A stretch of 64,000 nucleotides of DNA from Microbulbifer sediminum (GTDB lineage Bacteria > Pseudomonadota > Gammaproteobacteria > Pseudomonadales > Cellvibrionaceae): contig NZ_JAJSAP010000006.1 of the NCBI RefSeq assembly GCF_021729035.1, forward strand, positions 1 to 64,000, in the 5' to 3' direction. The position numbers and the translations under genes were made by a program. Below the pieces are notes generated by a model. It did not search any database. It worked only from the letters and a program-made list of their open reading frames with translations, and was not told where the DNA came from. Positions 24,848 to 33,196 of this stretch are shown here, in pieces (within the stretch, counting starts at the first letter, position 1; the number at the start of each line of letters is the position of its first letter).

Positions 24848-24851
24848 GGGA

Positions 24852-25769
24852 TCAGAGTGCGGCGAGGATCTTGTCTGCGCCGCCCGCCAGCAGTTCCTCG
24901 GCCAGGGCAGTGCCGAGTACGGCGGCATCGGTGCGCGGGCCGCGGGTTTCTGCACTGACAATTTCGCGGCCGTCCGGATCACCCACCAGGCCGCGCAGCC
25001 ACAGCTGGTCGCCCTCCAGTTCGGCGTAACATCCGATGGGGATCTGGCAGCTGCCATTCAGGCGCGCCACCAGCGCCCGCTCGGCCGCCAGGCGATCGGC
25101 GGTATCCGGGTGATGCAGTGGTGCCAGCAGGCGGTCGAGTTCGGGGTCCAGGCGGGACTCGATGCCCACGGCGCCCTGGCCGCCCGCCGGCAACATGATC
25201 TCGGGAGCGATAAAGTCGCGGATGCGCTCGCGCATCTCCAGGCGCAGGAGGCCGGCGGAGGCGAGGATAATGGCATCGAACTCGCCTGCATCGAGTTTGG
25301 CCAGGCGTGTATTGACGTTGCCGCGGAGGAACTTCACCTGCAGGTCGGGGCGGCGGGCGAGCACCTGGCACTGGCGGCGCAGGCTGGAGGTGCCGACCAC
25401 GGCGCCCGCGGGCAGCTCGTCGATATGGGCGTAGTGATTACTCACATAGGCGTCGCGTGGATCCTCGCGCTCGCAGATTACCGGCAGGTGCAGGCCCTCG
25501 GGAAACTCCATCGGCACGTCTTTCATTGAGTGCACGGCGATATCGGCCCGGTCGTCGAGCATCGCTTTTTCCAGCTCTTTCACGAACAGGCCCTTGCCGC
25601 CCACCTTGGCCAGCGGGATATCCAGCAGCTGGTCGCCGCGGCTGGTCAGTGGCAGCAGTTCCACCGCGAGGCCGGGGTGGTGGAGCTCCAGCTGGTCCTT
25701 GACGAAATTGGCCTGCCACAGGGCAAGGGCGCTCTGCCGGGTGGCGATGCGGATGCGGTCTATAGCCAT
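24852..25769 (-). CDS. hemC: Porphobilinogen deaminase (hydroxymethylbilane synthase)
   Basis: A 305-residue protein, close to the usual 310. It polymerises four porphobilinogen molecules to hydroxymethylbilane using a dipyrromethane cofactor bound to Cys241 ([15 protein letters not shown]). Other signatures: [14 protein letters not shown] at residues 7-20, [10 protein letters not shown] with the catalytic-site Asp region ([14 protein letters not shown], residues 71-84) and [10 protein letters not shown] (126-135) binding substrate carboxylates. Start at the ATG at 25769, as the upstream frame is Arg/Ala-rich antisense. It lies 73 bp downstream of ruvX and heads hemC-hemD-hemX-hemY, although it may be co-transcribed from further upstream. 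Confidence 0.96.
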   Translation of the reverse strand: MAIDRIRIATRQSALALWQANFVKDQLELHHPGLAVELLPLTSRGDQLLDIPLAKVGGKGLFVKELEKAMLDDRADIAVHSMKDVPMEFPEGLHLPVICEREDPRDAYVSNHYAHIDELPAGAVVGTSSLRRQCQVLARRPDLQVKFLRGNVNTRLAKLDAGEFDAIILASAGLLRLEMRERIRDFIAPEIMLPAGGQGAVGIESRLDPELDRLLAPLHHPDTADRLAAERALVARLNGSCQIPIGCYAELEGDQLWLRGLVGDPDGREIVSAETRGPRTDAAVLGTALAEELLAGGADKILAAL

Positions 25770-25842
25770 ACTGCCTGGTTCGGTTGGGGAATGGGCCGGC
25801 AATTCTACCAGACGGCGGCGCTGGTGCGGGAAACCACGCGGC

Positions 25843-26283
25843 TCAGTCTGACGCACTCCGGGCGCGCAGCCAGTCCTCGAGGAATATGCGCGCGGCGATG
25901 GAATCCACCGGGTCTTCGGCGTAGTTGCCGCGGTGGCCGCGCTCGAACGCCTCCTCCTTGGCGGCGCGGGTGCTGAGGCGCTCATCCACCAGCTCCACCG
26001 GCAGGCCGGTGCGGCCGTGCAGCCGCTGGGAAAACTTGCGAGCGCGGGCGCAGAATTCGCTCTCGCTGCCATCCATGTTCAGTGGCAGTCCCACCAGCAG
26101 GTAGTGGGGCTGCCATTCGGCGATGACTTCCTGTACCCGGTCCCAGTCCGGCTTGCCGTCCCGGGCCGGCATTGGGGCGAGTTCGCGGGCGCTGCCCGTC
26201 AGGCTCTGGCCAAACGCCAGGCCAATGGAGCGGGTGCCGAAATCGAATGCCAGCGCGGTGACGGTTTTATCCGTACGGCCCAT
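25843..26283 (-). CDS. ruvX: RuvX/YqgF, Holliday-junction-resolvase-like pre-16S processing nuclease
   Basis: A 146-residue RNase H-like protein. Motifs: [17 protein letters not shown] with the first catalytic Asp (about residue 14), [24 protein letters not shown] and [17 protein letters not shown], and a C-terminal [17 protein letters not shown] with the last acidic residue. YqgF is needed for 16S rRNA 5'-end maturation in E. coli. Its ATG overlaps the yqgE stop by one base (TGATG), a conserved yqgE-yqgF coupling in gammaproteobacteria. Confidence 0.94.
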   Translation of the reverse strand: MGRTDKTVTALAFDFGTRSIGLAFGQSLTGSARELAPMPARDGKPDWDRVQEVIAEWQPHYLLVGLPLNMDGSESEFCARARKFSQRLHGRTGLPVELVDERLSTRAAKEEAFERGHRGNYAEDPVDSIAARIFLEDWLRARSASD

Positions 26284-26867
26284 CAGGCGTGGCCCGCCTG
26301 CGAGCCGATACCGGAAAGGTCGATGCCGTGCCGGGCGGCGGCGGTTTCCCAGCGCTTGTGCAGTGGGGTCGCGAACAGGATTTCCGGCTCTGCGGGCAGG
26401 GTCAGCCAGGCATTTTCCACCAGTTCCTGCTCCAACTGACCGGGGCCCCAGCCGGCATAGCCCAGGGCCACCAGCACATCGTCCGGGCCGCGCCCGGTGG
26501 CGAGTGACTCGAGGATATCCCGCGAGGCAGTGAGGCTGATATCGGAGCTGACCTCGACAGTGGAGTCGAAGTGGGTGCCGGTGCCGTGCAGCACAAACCC
26601 CTGTTCCGGTGAAACGGGTCCCCCCAGGAGTACGATCTCGTCCCCTCGCAGGCTGGCGTCCTCCAGGGAGAGCTGCTCGAAGACCTCCTTCCAGTGCACC
26701 TTGCTCGGTACATTGACCACGATTGCCATGCTGCCGTCCGGGTTGTGCTCGCAGACGAAGGCGATGGTGTGCCTGAAGCGAGGGTCCTGCATACCGGGCA
26801 TGGCCAGCAGGAACTGGCCCTTCAGGCTGGAGTGGGTCAGGTCGCTGTCGATGTTGTCTCGGGGCAT
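26283..26867 (-). CDS. yqgE: YqgE/AlgH family protein (UPF0301)
   Basis: A 194-residue cytoplasmic protein with the DUF179 pattern: LKGQFLLAMPGMQDPRFRHTI (about residues 15-35), FVCEHNPDGSMAIVVN, LLGGPVSPEQGFVLH and VALGYAGWGPGQLEQEL. AlgH was first described as a transcriptional regulator of alginate genes in Pseudomonas, but the structure is not that of a known DNA-binding protein and the role is open. The conserved partners tonB upstream and ruvX downstream are both present here. The start at the ATG at 26867 lies 44 bp after tonB. Confidence 0.93.
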   Translation of the reverse strand: MPRDNIDSDLTHSSLKGQFLLAMPGMQDPRFRHTIAFVCEHNPDGSMAIVVNVPSKVHWKEVFEQLSLEDASLRGDEIVLLGGPVSPEQGFVLHGTGTHFDSTVEVSSDISLTASRDILESLATGRGPDDVLVALGYAGWGPGQLEQELVENAWLTLPAEPEILFATPLHKRWETAAARHGIDLSGIGSQAGHA

Positions 26868-26911
26868 AACGTCAGTCTAGTCGGAGTGTGCGGTGGCGCC
26901 GAGGCTCAAGC

Positions 26912-27820
26912 CTAGCCCCGTGAGGGCATCTTGCCGGCCGCGGTGGAAAACCCGGTCATTTCGAAGCGCCAGGTGCGGATGATTTCCAGCCGATCTGCTT
27001 CCTTGCGGATTTCCGTGGGGAAAGGGGCAAAGGGCGCGGCCAGCCGCACGATCTGCTGGGCGGCATCATCGAGCACGCGTTCGCCCGAGGATTCGAGGAT
27101 TATCACCTCCTCAACTGCGCCCGTAGGCAGCAGCCGCACCATCATTCGCAGGCTGCCGGTAATCTGTTCCTGCAGCGCCTCCTCGGGAAAGTTGCTGTTG
27201 CCCACGGATTCCACTTTCTCGCGCCAGTCGTGCAGGTAGGCAGCGTCGGCGGACGCCTTGGTGGCTACCGAGGTGAGGCGACGCACCCGCGGCCGCTGGG
27301 CAATGGTCTGCCGGATCTTGTCCAGGCGGGCCTGCAGGCTGGCGATCTCAGGGTTTACCTGCGGCAGGTCGGTGGGTGCGTCGCCGCGCTTTTCGTCAGA
27401 GCGCTTGTCCTCGGCCGGGAGCTCCGGTGCCTCGCGGGGACTGTCGCCGACGGTGGTGATGAGCTGGCGACGCTGATCCGCCGGGCGCGCGGCCTGCTGC
27501 TGTGGCAGGGGGTTAACCTCCTGGATCCGGGTGTCGGCAATGTCCGCACGGCGGTTACTCGACAGTTCCCTGGGCGTGTCGGCAGTACCGCTGGCCTGCT
27601 GGTTGTGCTGGGCCAGGTAATCCGCATCCTCTGGCGCCTGGGCCGTGTGGTGCTGGGCCAGGGTCACTTCCAGTGTCGGCGGGGCCTGGCGACCTTCCGG
27701 TGCAGCAAATGCCACACCAAAGATGACCACGGCGTGAAACGCACAGGCGAGGAACAGGGCGAAGACAAAACGCTCGCCCTGGGGTGCCTGCGGATTGTTG
27801 TTACTGGCGGTCGAGTTCAT
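26912..27820 (-). CDS. tonB: TonB-type energy transducer
   Basis: A 302-residue protein from the ATG at 27820; an ATG further upstream in frame would add a charged, unlikely extension. One membrane helix near residues 18-40 (FVFALFLACAFHAVVIFGVAFA) carries the His expected in TonB anchors. A long Gln/Ala/Arg/Pro-rich periplasmic spacer follows, then a C-terminal TonB domain (about residues 210-290: FPEEALQEQITGSLRMMVRLLPTG and ILESSGERVLDDAAQQIVRL). The spacer lacks the X-Pro/Lys-Pro repeats of E. coli TonB. This gshB-adjacent TonB is conserved in Pseudomonas, where it has been linked to motility and pilus assembly rather than iron uptake. Confidence 0.85.
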   Translation of the reverse strand: MNSTASNNNPQAPQGERFVFALFLACAFHAVVIFGVAFAAPEGRQAPPTLEVTLAQHHTAQAPEDADYLAQHNQQASGTADTPRELSSNRRADIADTRIQEVNPLPQQQAARPADQRRQLITTVGDSPREAPELPAEDKRSDEKRGDAPTDLPQVNPEIASLQARLDKIRQTIAQRPRVRRLTSVATKASADAAYLHDWREKVESVGNSNFPEEALQEQITGSLRMMVRLLPTGAVEEVIILESSGERVLDDAAQQIVRLAAPFAPFPTEIRKEADRLEIIRTWRFEMTGFSTAAGKMPSRG

Positions 27821-27977
27821 ACCGGTGATTGTGTACTGCTTATTATTTGCCCGCTGTTTTTCTCGGGTATCCCGGGTGCGGCGATCGCTGTTGTACAGCA
27901 ATGGTGCCGGCAAGCGTGGCCGTCGGCGCCCAGCGCAAGGGCGATTTTGCCGGGGCGCACTCAGGCCGGCGGCCAGT

Positions 27978-28934
27978 TTATCCCTTTTTCTTCAGCTGGT
28001 CTGTGATCGCGTCCATCAGTAAGCCGCCGATATCGGTGCCGTAAGCCGCATCGATTTCACGGACACAGGTAGGGCTGGTGACATTTATTTCGGTCAGGTA
28101 ATCGCCGATTACGTCCAGGCCAACGAACAGGAGGCCCCTCTCTTTCAGTGCCGGTGCCACCTGTTCGACAATCCAGCGGTCGCGGTCGGTCAGCGGCCGG
28201 GCCTCGCCGCGTCCCCCTGCGGCCAGGTTGCCGCGGGTTTCCCCCGCTTCCGGGATGCGGGCCAGGCAATACGGGACCGCTTCGCCGTTTACCACCAGGA
28301 TGCGCTTGTCGCCGTTCTTTATTTCGGGGATGTAGCGCTGCCCCATGATCTGGCGCCGCCCATCGTCTGTCAGTGTCTCCAGAATCGCGCCGAGGTTGCT
28401 GCCATCCGGCTTGACGTGAAAGATGCCGGCGCCGCCCATGCCATCCAGGGGCTTGAAGATTACATCCCGGTGTGTGGCGTGGAAGTCTCGCAGGCGCTGG
28501 ATGTTGCGGCTGACGATCAGGGGCGGGCAGCACTGGGGAAAGGTGGTGGCAAAAATCTTTTCATTGCAGTCGCGCAGGGATTGCGGGCGATTGACCACCA
28601 GGCATCCCTCACGCGCGGCACCCTCGAGGATGTAGGTGGAGTAGAGGTATTCGTTGTCAAAAGGGGGGTCCAACCGCATCAAGAGGGTATCGAGCTCTCC
28701 CAGCGGCATATCCTCAACGTCGCCAAGCGTGAACCAGTTTTCGGGGTTGTCGAAGACTTCCAGGGGCCTCCCGCGGCCCATGGGGCGGCCGTCCTCCAGG
28801 TAGAGGTCGCCTTGTTCGAAATAGCAAAGCCGGAAGCCGCTACGCTGTGCTGCAAGCAGCAGGGCGAGAGTGGTGTCTTTCTTGAACTGGATTTTGGCGA
28901 TGGGGTCCATCACCACGCCGAGGGTCTGGCTCAT
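27978..28934 (-). CDS. gshB: Glutathione synthetase
   Basis: A 318-residue ATP-grasp enzyme of normal length that joins gamma-glutamylcysteine and glycine. Signatures: the N-terminal VVMDPIAKIQFKKDTTLALLLAAQRSG (residues 8-34), LMRLDPPFDNEYLYSTYILE, NEKIFATTFP, the ATP-grasp glycine loop KPLDGMGGAGIF, then RYIPEIKNGDKRILVVNGE and a C-terminal FVGLDVIGDYLTEINVTSPT with metal-binding residues. It is divergent from pilG across a 330-bp gap; the gshB/pilG pairing is a conserved gammaproteobacterial arrangement. It is 157 bp upstream of tonB on the same strand. Confidence 0.97.
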   Translation of the reverse strand: MSQTLGVVMDPIAKIQFKKDTTLALLLAAQRSGFRLCYFEQGDLYLEDGRPMGRGRPLEVFDNPENWFTLGDVEDMPLGELDTLLMRLDPPFDNEYLYSTYILEGAAREGCLVVNRPQSLRDCNEKIFATTFPQCCPPLIVSRNIQRLRDFHATHRDVIFKPLDGMGGAGIFHVKPDGSNLGAILETLTDDGRRQIMGQRYIPEIKNGDKRILVVNGEAVPYCLARIPEAGETRGNLAAGGRGEARPLTDRDRWIVEQVAPALKERGLLFVGLDVIGDYLTEINVTSPTCVREIDAAYGTDIGGLLMDAITDQLKKKG

Positions 28935-29264
28935 AGATAGGGAGTTCCGTTGCTGGTCATCTGTGCCCGTGGTTAAAGTAAGGTTTGATCAGGGGAGTGG
29001 CAACCGTTTCGCGCGAGAATTGCCCAAAATGGCCCTGGAAGAAGGGTTGGCGATTAAATGTGCAGGCTGTCGGAACCCGCTTTGGACCGGTGGATTGTGC
29101 GTTAGTTCTATGTTAAAAGTTCCCCTTGGCGTGCGACCCTGGCGGTGAATGTGGATACTGCCAGGCCGCCCAGACCCTGCGAGTGGTTCGAAGAAACGGC
29201 GCGGCAGCAAATTAAGAGCGGTTACCAGTGCCGAAAATAAATATTCAGGGGAAACAACAACACT
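28935..29264. other. Divergent promoter region gshB/pilG
   Basis: A 330-bp stretch between divergent genes, expected to hold both promoters. Sequence near 29095-29120 is relatively AT-rich. I could not pick out reliable hexamers, and there is no gene in it. Confidence 0.5.
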
Positions 29265-29660
29265 ATGGAGCTGAACTGGGAAAGCCTGACGGTAATGGTG
29301 ATCGATGACAGCAAGACGATCCGCCGCACCGCAGAAACTCTACTGCAAAAAGCGGGTTGTACCGTCGTCACGGCCACAGATGGCTTCGATGCACTGGCAA
29401 AAATTGCCGATTCCCGTCCGGATATCATCTTCGTCGATATCATGATGCCGCGGCTTGACGGCTATCAGACCTGTGCGCTGATCAAGAACAACAGCGAGTT
29501 CCGCGCTACCCCGGTGGTAATGCTTTCCAGTAAGGATGGATTATTCGACCGGGCGAAAGGACGGGTGGTTGGTTGTGATCAATATTTGACCAAGCCGTTC
29601 AGCAAGAGCGAACTGATGGGGGCCATATCCGCTCATGCGAAACCCCATCATGCGGCGTAA
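29265..29660 (+). CDS. pilG: Twitching-motility response regulator PilG
   Basis: A 131-residue single-domain receiver. The acidic pocket is at VMVIDDSKTIRR (Asp14-Asp15), the phospho-acceptor is Asp58 in IIFVDIMMPRLDG, the Ser/Thr switch lies in VVMLSSKDG and the conserved Lys in YLTKPF. No DNA-binding domain. PilG is phosphorylated by the ChpA kinase and promotes pilus extension and cAMP signalling in Pseudomonas. It is the first gene of the Pil-Chp cluster; the start at the ATG at 29265 is confirmed by alignment of the receiver fold. Confidence 0.95.
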   Translation: MELNWESLTVMVIDDSKTIRRTAETLLQKAGCTVVTATDGFDALAKIADSRPDIIFVDIMMPRLDGYQTCALIKNNSEFRATPVVMLSSKDGLFDRAKGRVVGCDQYLTKPFSKSELMGAISAHAKPHHAA

Positions 29661-29900
29661 GGCTGGCGGGGACTTGTGTCTTCGGATGCTCAGCTGGCGT
29701 AACATAATCGGTTTGCCGGTTGCCCGCTGCGTCGGCGGTAAGTTGAAAGCGGGATAAGACAGCAATAAAAAATTAACGGGATGAGTGGCTGCCGGTCTCC
29801 GGTATCCTGTTCACCCACCAAGACCAGAACGACCGCTGCAGGCACTATGCACTTTTTGGGGAAGGTGACTTGCGCGGCCAGAGAATGTCACGGGGAAGAA

Positions 29901-30263
29901 ATGGCTAAGGTATTGATTGTTGACGACTCTCCCACAGAGACGCACAAGCTGACGACCATCCTGGAGAAGAATGGGCACTCTGTGCTTACCGCGACCAGCG
30001 GTGAAACAGGCGTGGATGTGGCGCGCGAGCAGCGTCCCGACGTGATCCTGATGGATATTGTTATGCCGGGACTCAACGGCTTCCAGGCTACCCGCCAACT
30101 GAGCAAGGACGACCATACCACCGGTATCCCGATCATCATGGTCACCACCAAGGACCAGGACACCGATCGCGTATGGGGCATGCGCCAGGGCGCGCGCGCC
30201 TACCTGACCAAGCCCGTAGCCGAGAGCAAGCTGCTGGGTGTGATCGAGGAGGTGTTGGCTTAA
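29901..30263 (+). CDS. pilH: Twitching-motility response regulator PilH
   Basis: A 120-residue receiver. The ATG at 29901 follows GGGGAAGA; an open extension upstream is not receiver-like. Asp8-Asp9 and phospho-acceptor Asp52 (VILMDIVMPGLNG), Thr of MVTTKD and Lys of YLTKPV are in place. PilH works opposite to PilG: it acts as a phosphate sink and favours retraction in Pseudomonas. It lies 240 bp after pilG (a long gap that may carry an internal promoter) and 15 bp before pilI. Confidence 0.95.
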   Translation: MAKVLIVDDSPTETHKLTTILEKNGHSVLTATSGETGVDVAREQRPDVILMDIVMPGLNGFQATRQLSKDDHTTGIPIIMVTTKDQDTDRVWGMRQGARAYLTKPVAESKLLGVIEEVLA

Positions 30264-30278
30264 GCCAGCGACAATCCG

Positions 30279-30821
30279 GTGCAGTCTGAACAGTCCCCCT
30301 ATCTCGCGCTGGTTGATATTGCCAACCGCGCAAAGGCGCAGGCCGCAGGCCTGCCCGGCCGCCAGGAAGTAAAACCCTACTGGAGTGGTATCGGCTTTTC
30401 CCTGTTGGGGCACCGCTTCGTGGCGCCTATGGATGAGGTGGTGGAATTGCTTGAGGTCCCGCAACACACGTTTATCCCCGGCGCACAGCCGTGGGTGCGC
30501 GGTGTTGCCAATGTGCGCGGGCGACTGCTGCCATTATTTGACCTGGCGATGTTCTTTGGTGGCCACCTGAGCAGTAACCGGCAGCAGCGCCGGGTACTGG
30601 TGGTCGAGCACGGGAAAATTTATGCCGGGCTCATCGTTGATGAGCTGCACGGGATGCAGCATCTGGCGCTGGAGTATGCACGCCGTGCGCCGGGTGACCT
30701 GCTGGAACCTTTCGCACCCATGATCAGCGGGCAGTTCGTGCGACAGCAGGATCGCTGGCTGGTCTTCGATATGCTCGCTTTGATTAATGATTACCAGTTT
30801 ATGGATGCCGCGGCCCACTAG
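30279..30821 (+). CDS. pilI: CheW-like coupling protein PilI
   Basis: A 180-residue protein starting at the GTG at 30279. A short N-terminal extension precedes a CheW domain from about residue 40: GIGFSLLGHRFVAPMDEVVELLEVP, then PGAQPWVRGVANVRGRLLPLFDL with the conserved GxxNxRG motif, and a C-terminal ISGQFVRQQDRWLVFDMLAL. It couples the PilJ receptor to the ChpA histidine kinase. It follows pilH by 15 bp. Confidence 0.94.
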   Translation: MQSEQSPYLALVDIANRAKAQAAGLPGRQEVKPYWSGIGFSLLGHRFVAPMDEVVELLEVPQHTFIPGAQPWVRGVANVRGRLLPLFDLAMFFGGHLSSNRQQRRVLVVEHGKIYAGLIVDELHGMQHLALEYARRAPGDLLEPFAPMISGQFVRQQDRWLVFDMLALINDYQFMDAAAH

Positions 30822-30978
30822 GTGCCGCGGTATTTCTGTTTGTCCCGCAGGGGATTCATTCGCAACAGGTGTCGCCGGCAGGTTTGGCGTTTACTGCCGG
30901 GATACCAATCGATTTTCGGTTCAACAGTGGTGAAAATAAGTCGGTCCCAAGCCTAGCGGGGCCCGCCAGGAGTAAATT

Positions 30979-33123
30979 ATGAAAACAGGCTCCCAGAGTT
31001 CCTTTTCCGCGCTGCGCCGCAACCCGGCAGCGCTGTTCTTGGGTCTACTGGTGCTCGCCGCATTGGCGGGCCTGATCGTCAGTATTTACCTGGTGCAGTC
31101 CCAGGGTGACCGGGACAAAGAGTACCTGCAGCAGGTGGCCGAACTGCGGGCCCTGGCCTACCAGGTGGTGACTTATGCACCCGCCGCCACTGCCGGTGAC
31201 GAACAGGCGTTCGTTGAGCTGGAGAGTGTGATCCAGGATATGTCGAACACCTGGAACCAGCTGCAGGGTGCCGATGAATCCACCCGCGAGGCACTGCGCA
31301 GCGAATTGGCGGAATATGGTGAAATTTGGCGCCAGGTACGGTCCCAGGCGGACACCATTATCGGCAACCGCGACACCATCATCTTCCTGAACGATGTCGC
31401 CAGCACCCTGAACGACTCCCTGCCTGAATTGCAGGCGGAGCACAACAATATCGTGGAGATCCTGCTGGCCAATAACGCCCCTGCCAACCAGGTTGAGCAG
31501 GCCCAGTTGCAGGTCTGGCGCGCCGAGCGTATCGGCCGGAACATCGACAAGATGCTGCAGGGTGGCGAAGACGCCGAATCCGCGGCGGACCAGTTCAACA
31601 CCGATGCCAGCCTGTTCGGTAAGGTGGTTGAAGGCATGAAGGGCGGTGACGTGGTGATGGGGATCTCCCGGGTGACCGATGAAGAGGCCCGGGAATCACT
31701 CAACGAGATTACCGAGCTGTTCGAATTCGTGAGCTCCTCCGTGCGGGAAATCTTCGAGGCTACCCCGGCGCTGTTTGCGGCACGCCAGGCCGCCGATGGT
31801 ATCCTGGCCTCCTCGCCGCAGTTGCTGGAGTCCCTGAACTCGCTTAACGACCGCATCGTCAACCTGTCCGCGGAGCGCCAGCCGAATAACACGACCATCG
31901 CCATCCTCGCCGGTGTCTTCGTGCTGTTGATCTTCGGCATGATGATTACCGCCTTCTCCGGTACCCGCCGTAGCCTGCGTGAGGAATCCGAGACCAATGA
32001 ACGCAACCAGCAGGCAATTATGCAGCTGCTGGACGAGCTCGCTGACCTGGCCGACGGTGACTTGACCACCAGTGCCACAGTAACCGAAGCGTTCACCGGT
32101 GCGATTGCCGACTCCATCAACTATACGATTGACCAGCTGCGGGTCCTTGTATCGCGGATTAATGGCACCGCACAGGAGGTATCCGGCCTGTCCGAGGAGA
32201 CACAGCAGACCGCCCTGCATCTGGCCGAGGCCTCCGAGCACCAGGCCCAGGAAATCGCCGGCGCATCAGCGGCGGTGAACGAGATGGCCGTGACGATTGA
32301 CCAGGTATCGGCTAACGCCGCCGAGTCTGCCCAGGTAGCCGAGCGCTCGGTACAGATCGCCAGCAACGGTGCCAAGGTGGTACAGAACACCATCAAGGGC
32401 ATGGACAACATCCGCGAGCAGATCCAGGACACCTCCAAGCGGATCAAGCGCCTGGGTGAATCCTCCCAGGAGATTGGCGATATCGTAAGCCTGATTAACG
32501 ACATTGCCGACCAGACGAACATCCTCGCCCTTAACGCCGCGATCCAGGCCTCCATGGCCGGTGACGCAGGCCGGGGCTTCGCGGTGGTTGCGGACGAAGT
32601 TCAGCGTCTCGCCGAGCGCTCCGCCGGTGCCACCAAGCAGATCGAGGGCCTGGTAAAGGCGATTCAGTCCGATACCAACGAGGCGGTTACCTCGATGGAG
32701 CAGACCACCACCGAGGTGGTGCGTGGTGCCCGCCTGGCACAGGACGCGGGTGTTGCCCTGGAAGAAATTGAGGGCGTATCCACGAACCTGGCCGCGTTGA
32801 TCCAGAACATCTCCAATGCTGCCCGGCAGCAGGCCTCTTCCGCTGGCCACATCTCCAACACGATGAACGTGATTCAGGAGATCACCTCGCAGACTTCCGC
32901 GGGTACCCAGGCCACCGCACAGTCCATTGGTAACCTGGCGAAAACCGCCACCGCGCTGCGTGAGTCCGTTGCCGGCTTCAAGCTCCCGGCCGAGGATACC
33001 GGCGTGGACACCGGTGACGAGCTTTACGATGTGGACCTGCCGGACATGGGCGAGGATGACTTCCCGATGCTCGACGGTGAGGAAGAGGGCGCGACTGAGC
33101 GTGAGGACCGCGCCCTGGCCTGA
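30979..33123 (+). CDS. pilJ: Type IV pilus methyl-accepting chemoreceptor PilJ
   Basis: A 714-residue receptor. Membrane helix 1 is near residues 13-38 and helix 2 near 305-327, enclosing a periplasmic helical region of the PilJ type (two copies of a four-helix unit). A HAMP-like segment follows, then the long cytoplasmic signalling coiled coil, with the hairpin tip around [16 protein letters not shown] and [20 protein letters not shown] tail rich in Asp/Glu follows. It senses surface contact or pilus retraction in Pseudomonas and controls ChpA. No C-terminal CheR-docking pentapeptide is seen, and no pilK (CheR) gene follows here. Confidence 0.95.
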   Translation: MKTGSQSSFSALRRNPAALFLGLLVLAALAGLIVSIYLVQSQGDRDKEYLQQVAELRALAYQVVTYAPAATAGDEQAFVELESVIQDMSNTWNQLQGADESTREALRSELAEYGEIWRQVRSQADTIIGNRDTIIFLNDVASTLNDSLPELQAEHNNIVEILLANNAPANQVEQAQLQVWRAERIGRNIDKMLQGGEDAESAADQFNTDASLFGKVVEGMKGGDVVMGISRVTDEEARESLNEITELFEFVSSSVREIFEATPALFAARQAADGILASSPQLLESLNSLNDRIVNLSAERQPNNTTIAILAGVFVLLIFGMMITAFSGTRRSLREESETNERNQQAIMQLLDELADLADGDLTTSATVTEAFTGAIADSINYTIDQLRVLVSRINGTAQEVSGLSEETQQTALHLAEASEHQAQEIAGASAAVNEMAVTIDQVSANAAESAQVAERSVQIASNGAKVVQNTIKGMDNIREQIQDTSKRIKRLGESSQEIGDIVSLINDIADQTNILALNAAIQASMAGDAGRGFAVVADEVQRLAERSAGATKQIEGLVKAIQSDTNEAVTSMEQTTTEVVRGARLAQDAGVALEEIEGVSTNLAALIQNISNAARQQASSAGHISNTMNVIQEITSQTSAGTQATAQSIGNLAKTATALRESVAGFKLPAEDTGVDTGDELYDVDLPDMGEDDFPMLDGEEEGATEREDRALA

Positions 33124-33196
33124 CGCCCGGGGCCGGCGGCCCGGCCGCCGCACACAGCCGGCGCCGGACGAAATACAGAATTACTGAGGACTTGGC

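Noticed and set aside
32266-33153. Long - strand frame antisense to pilJ
   Set aside because: Same shadow effect; pilJ is conserved on the + strand.
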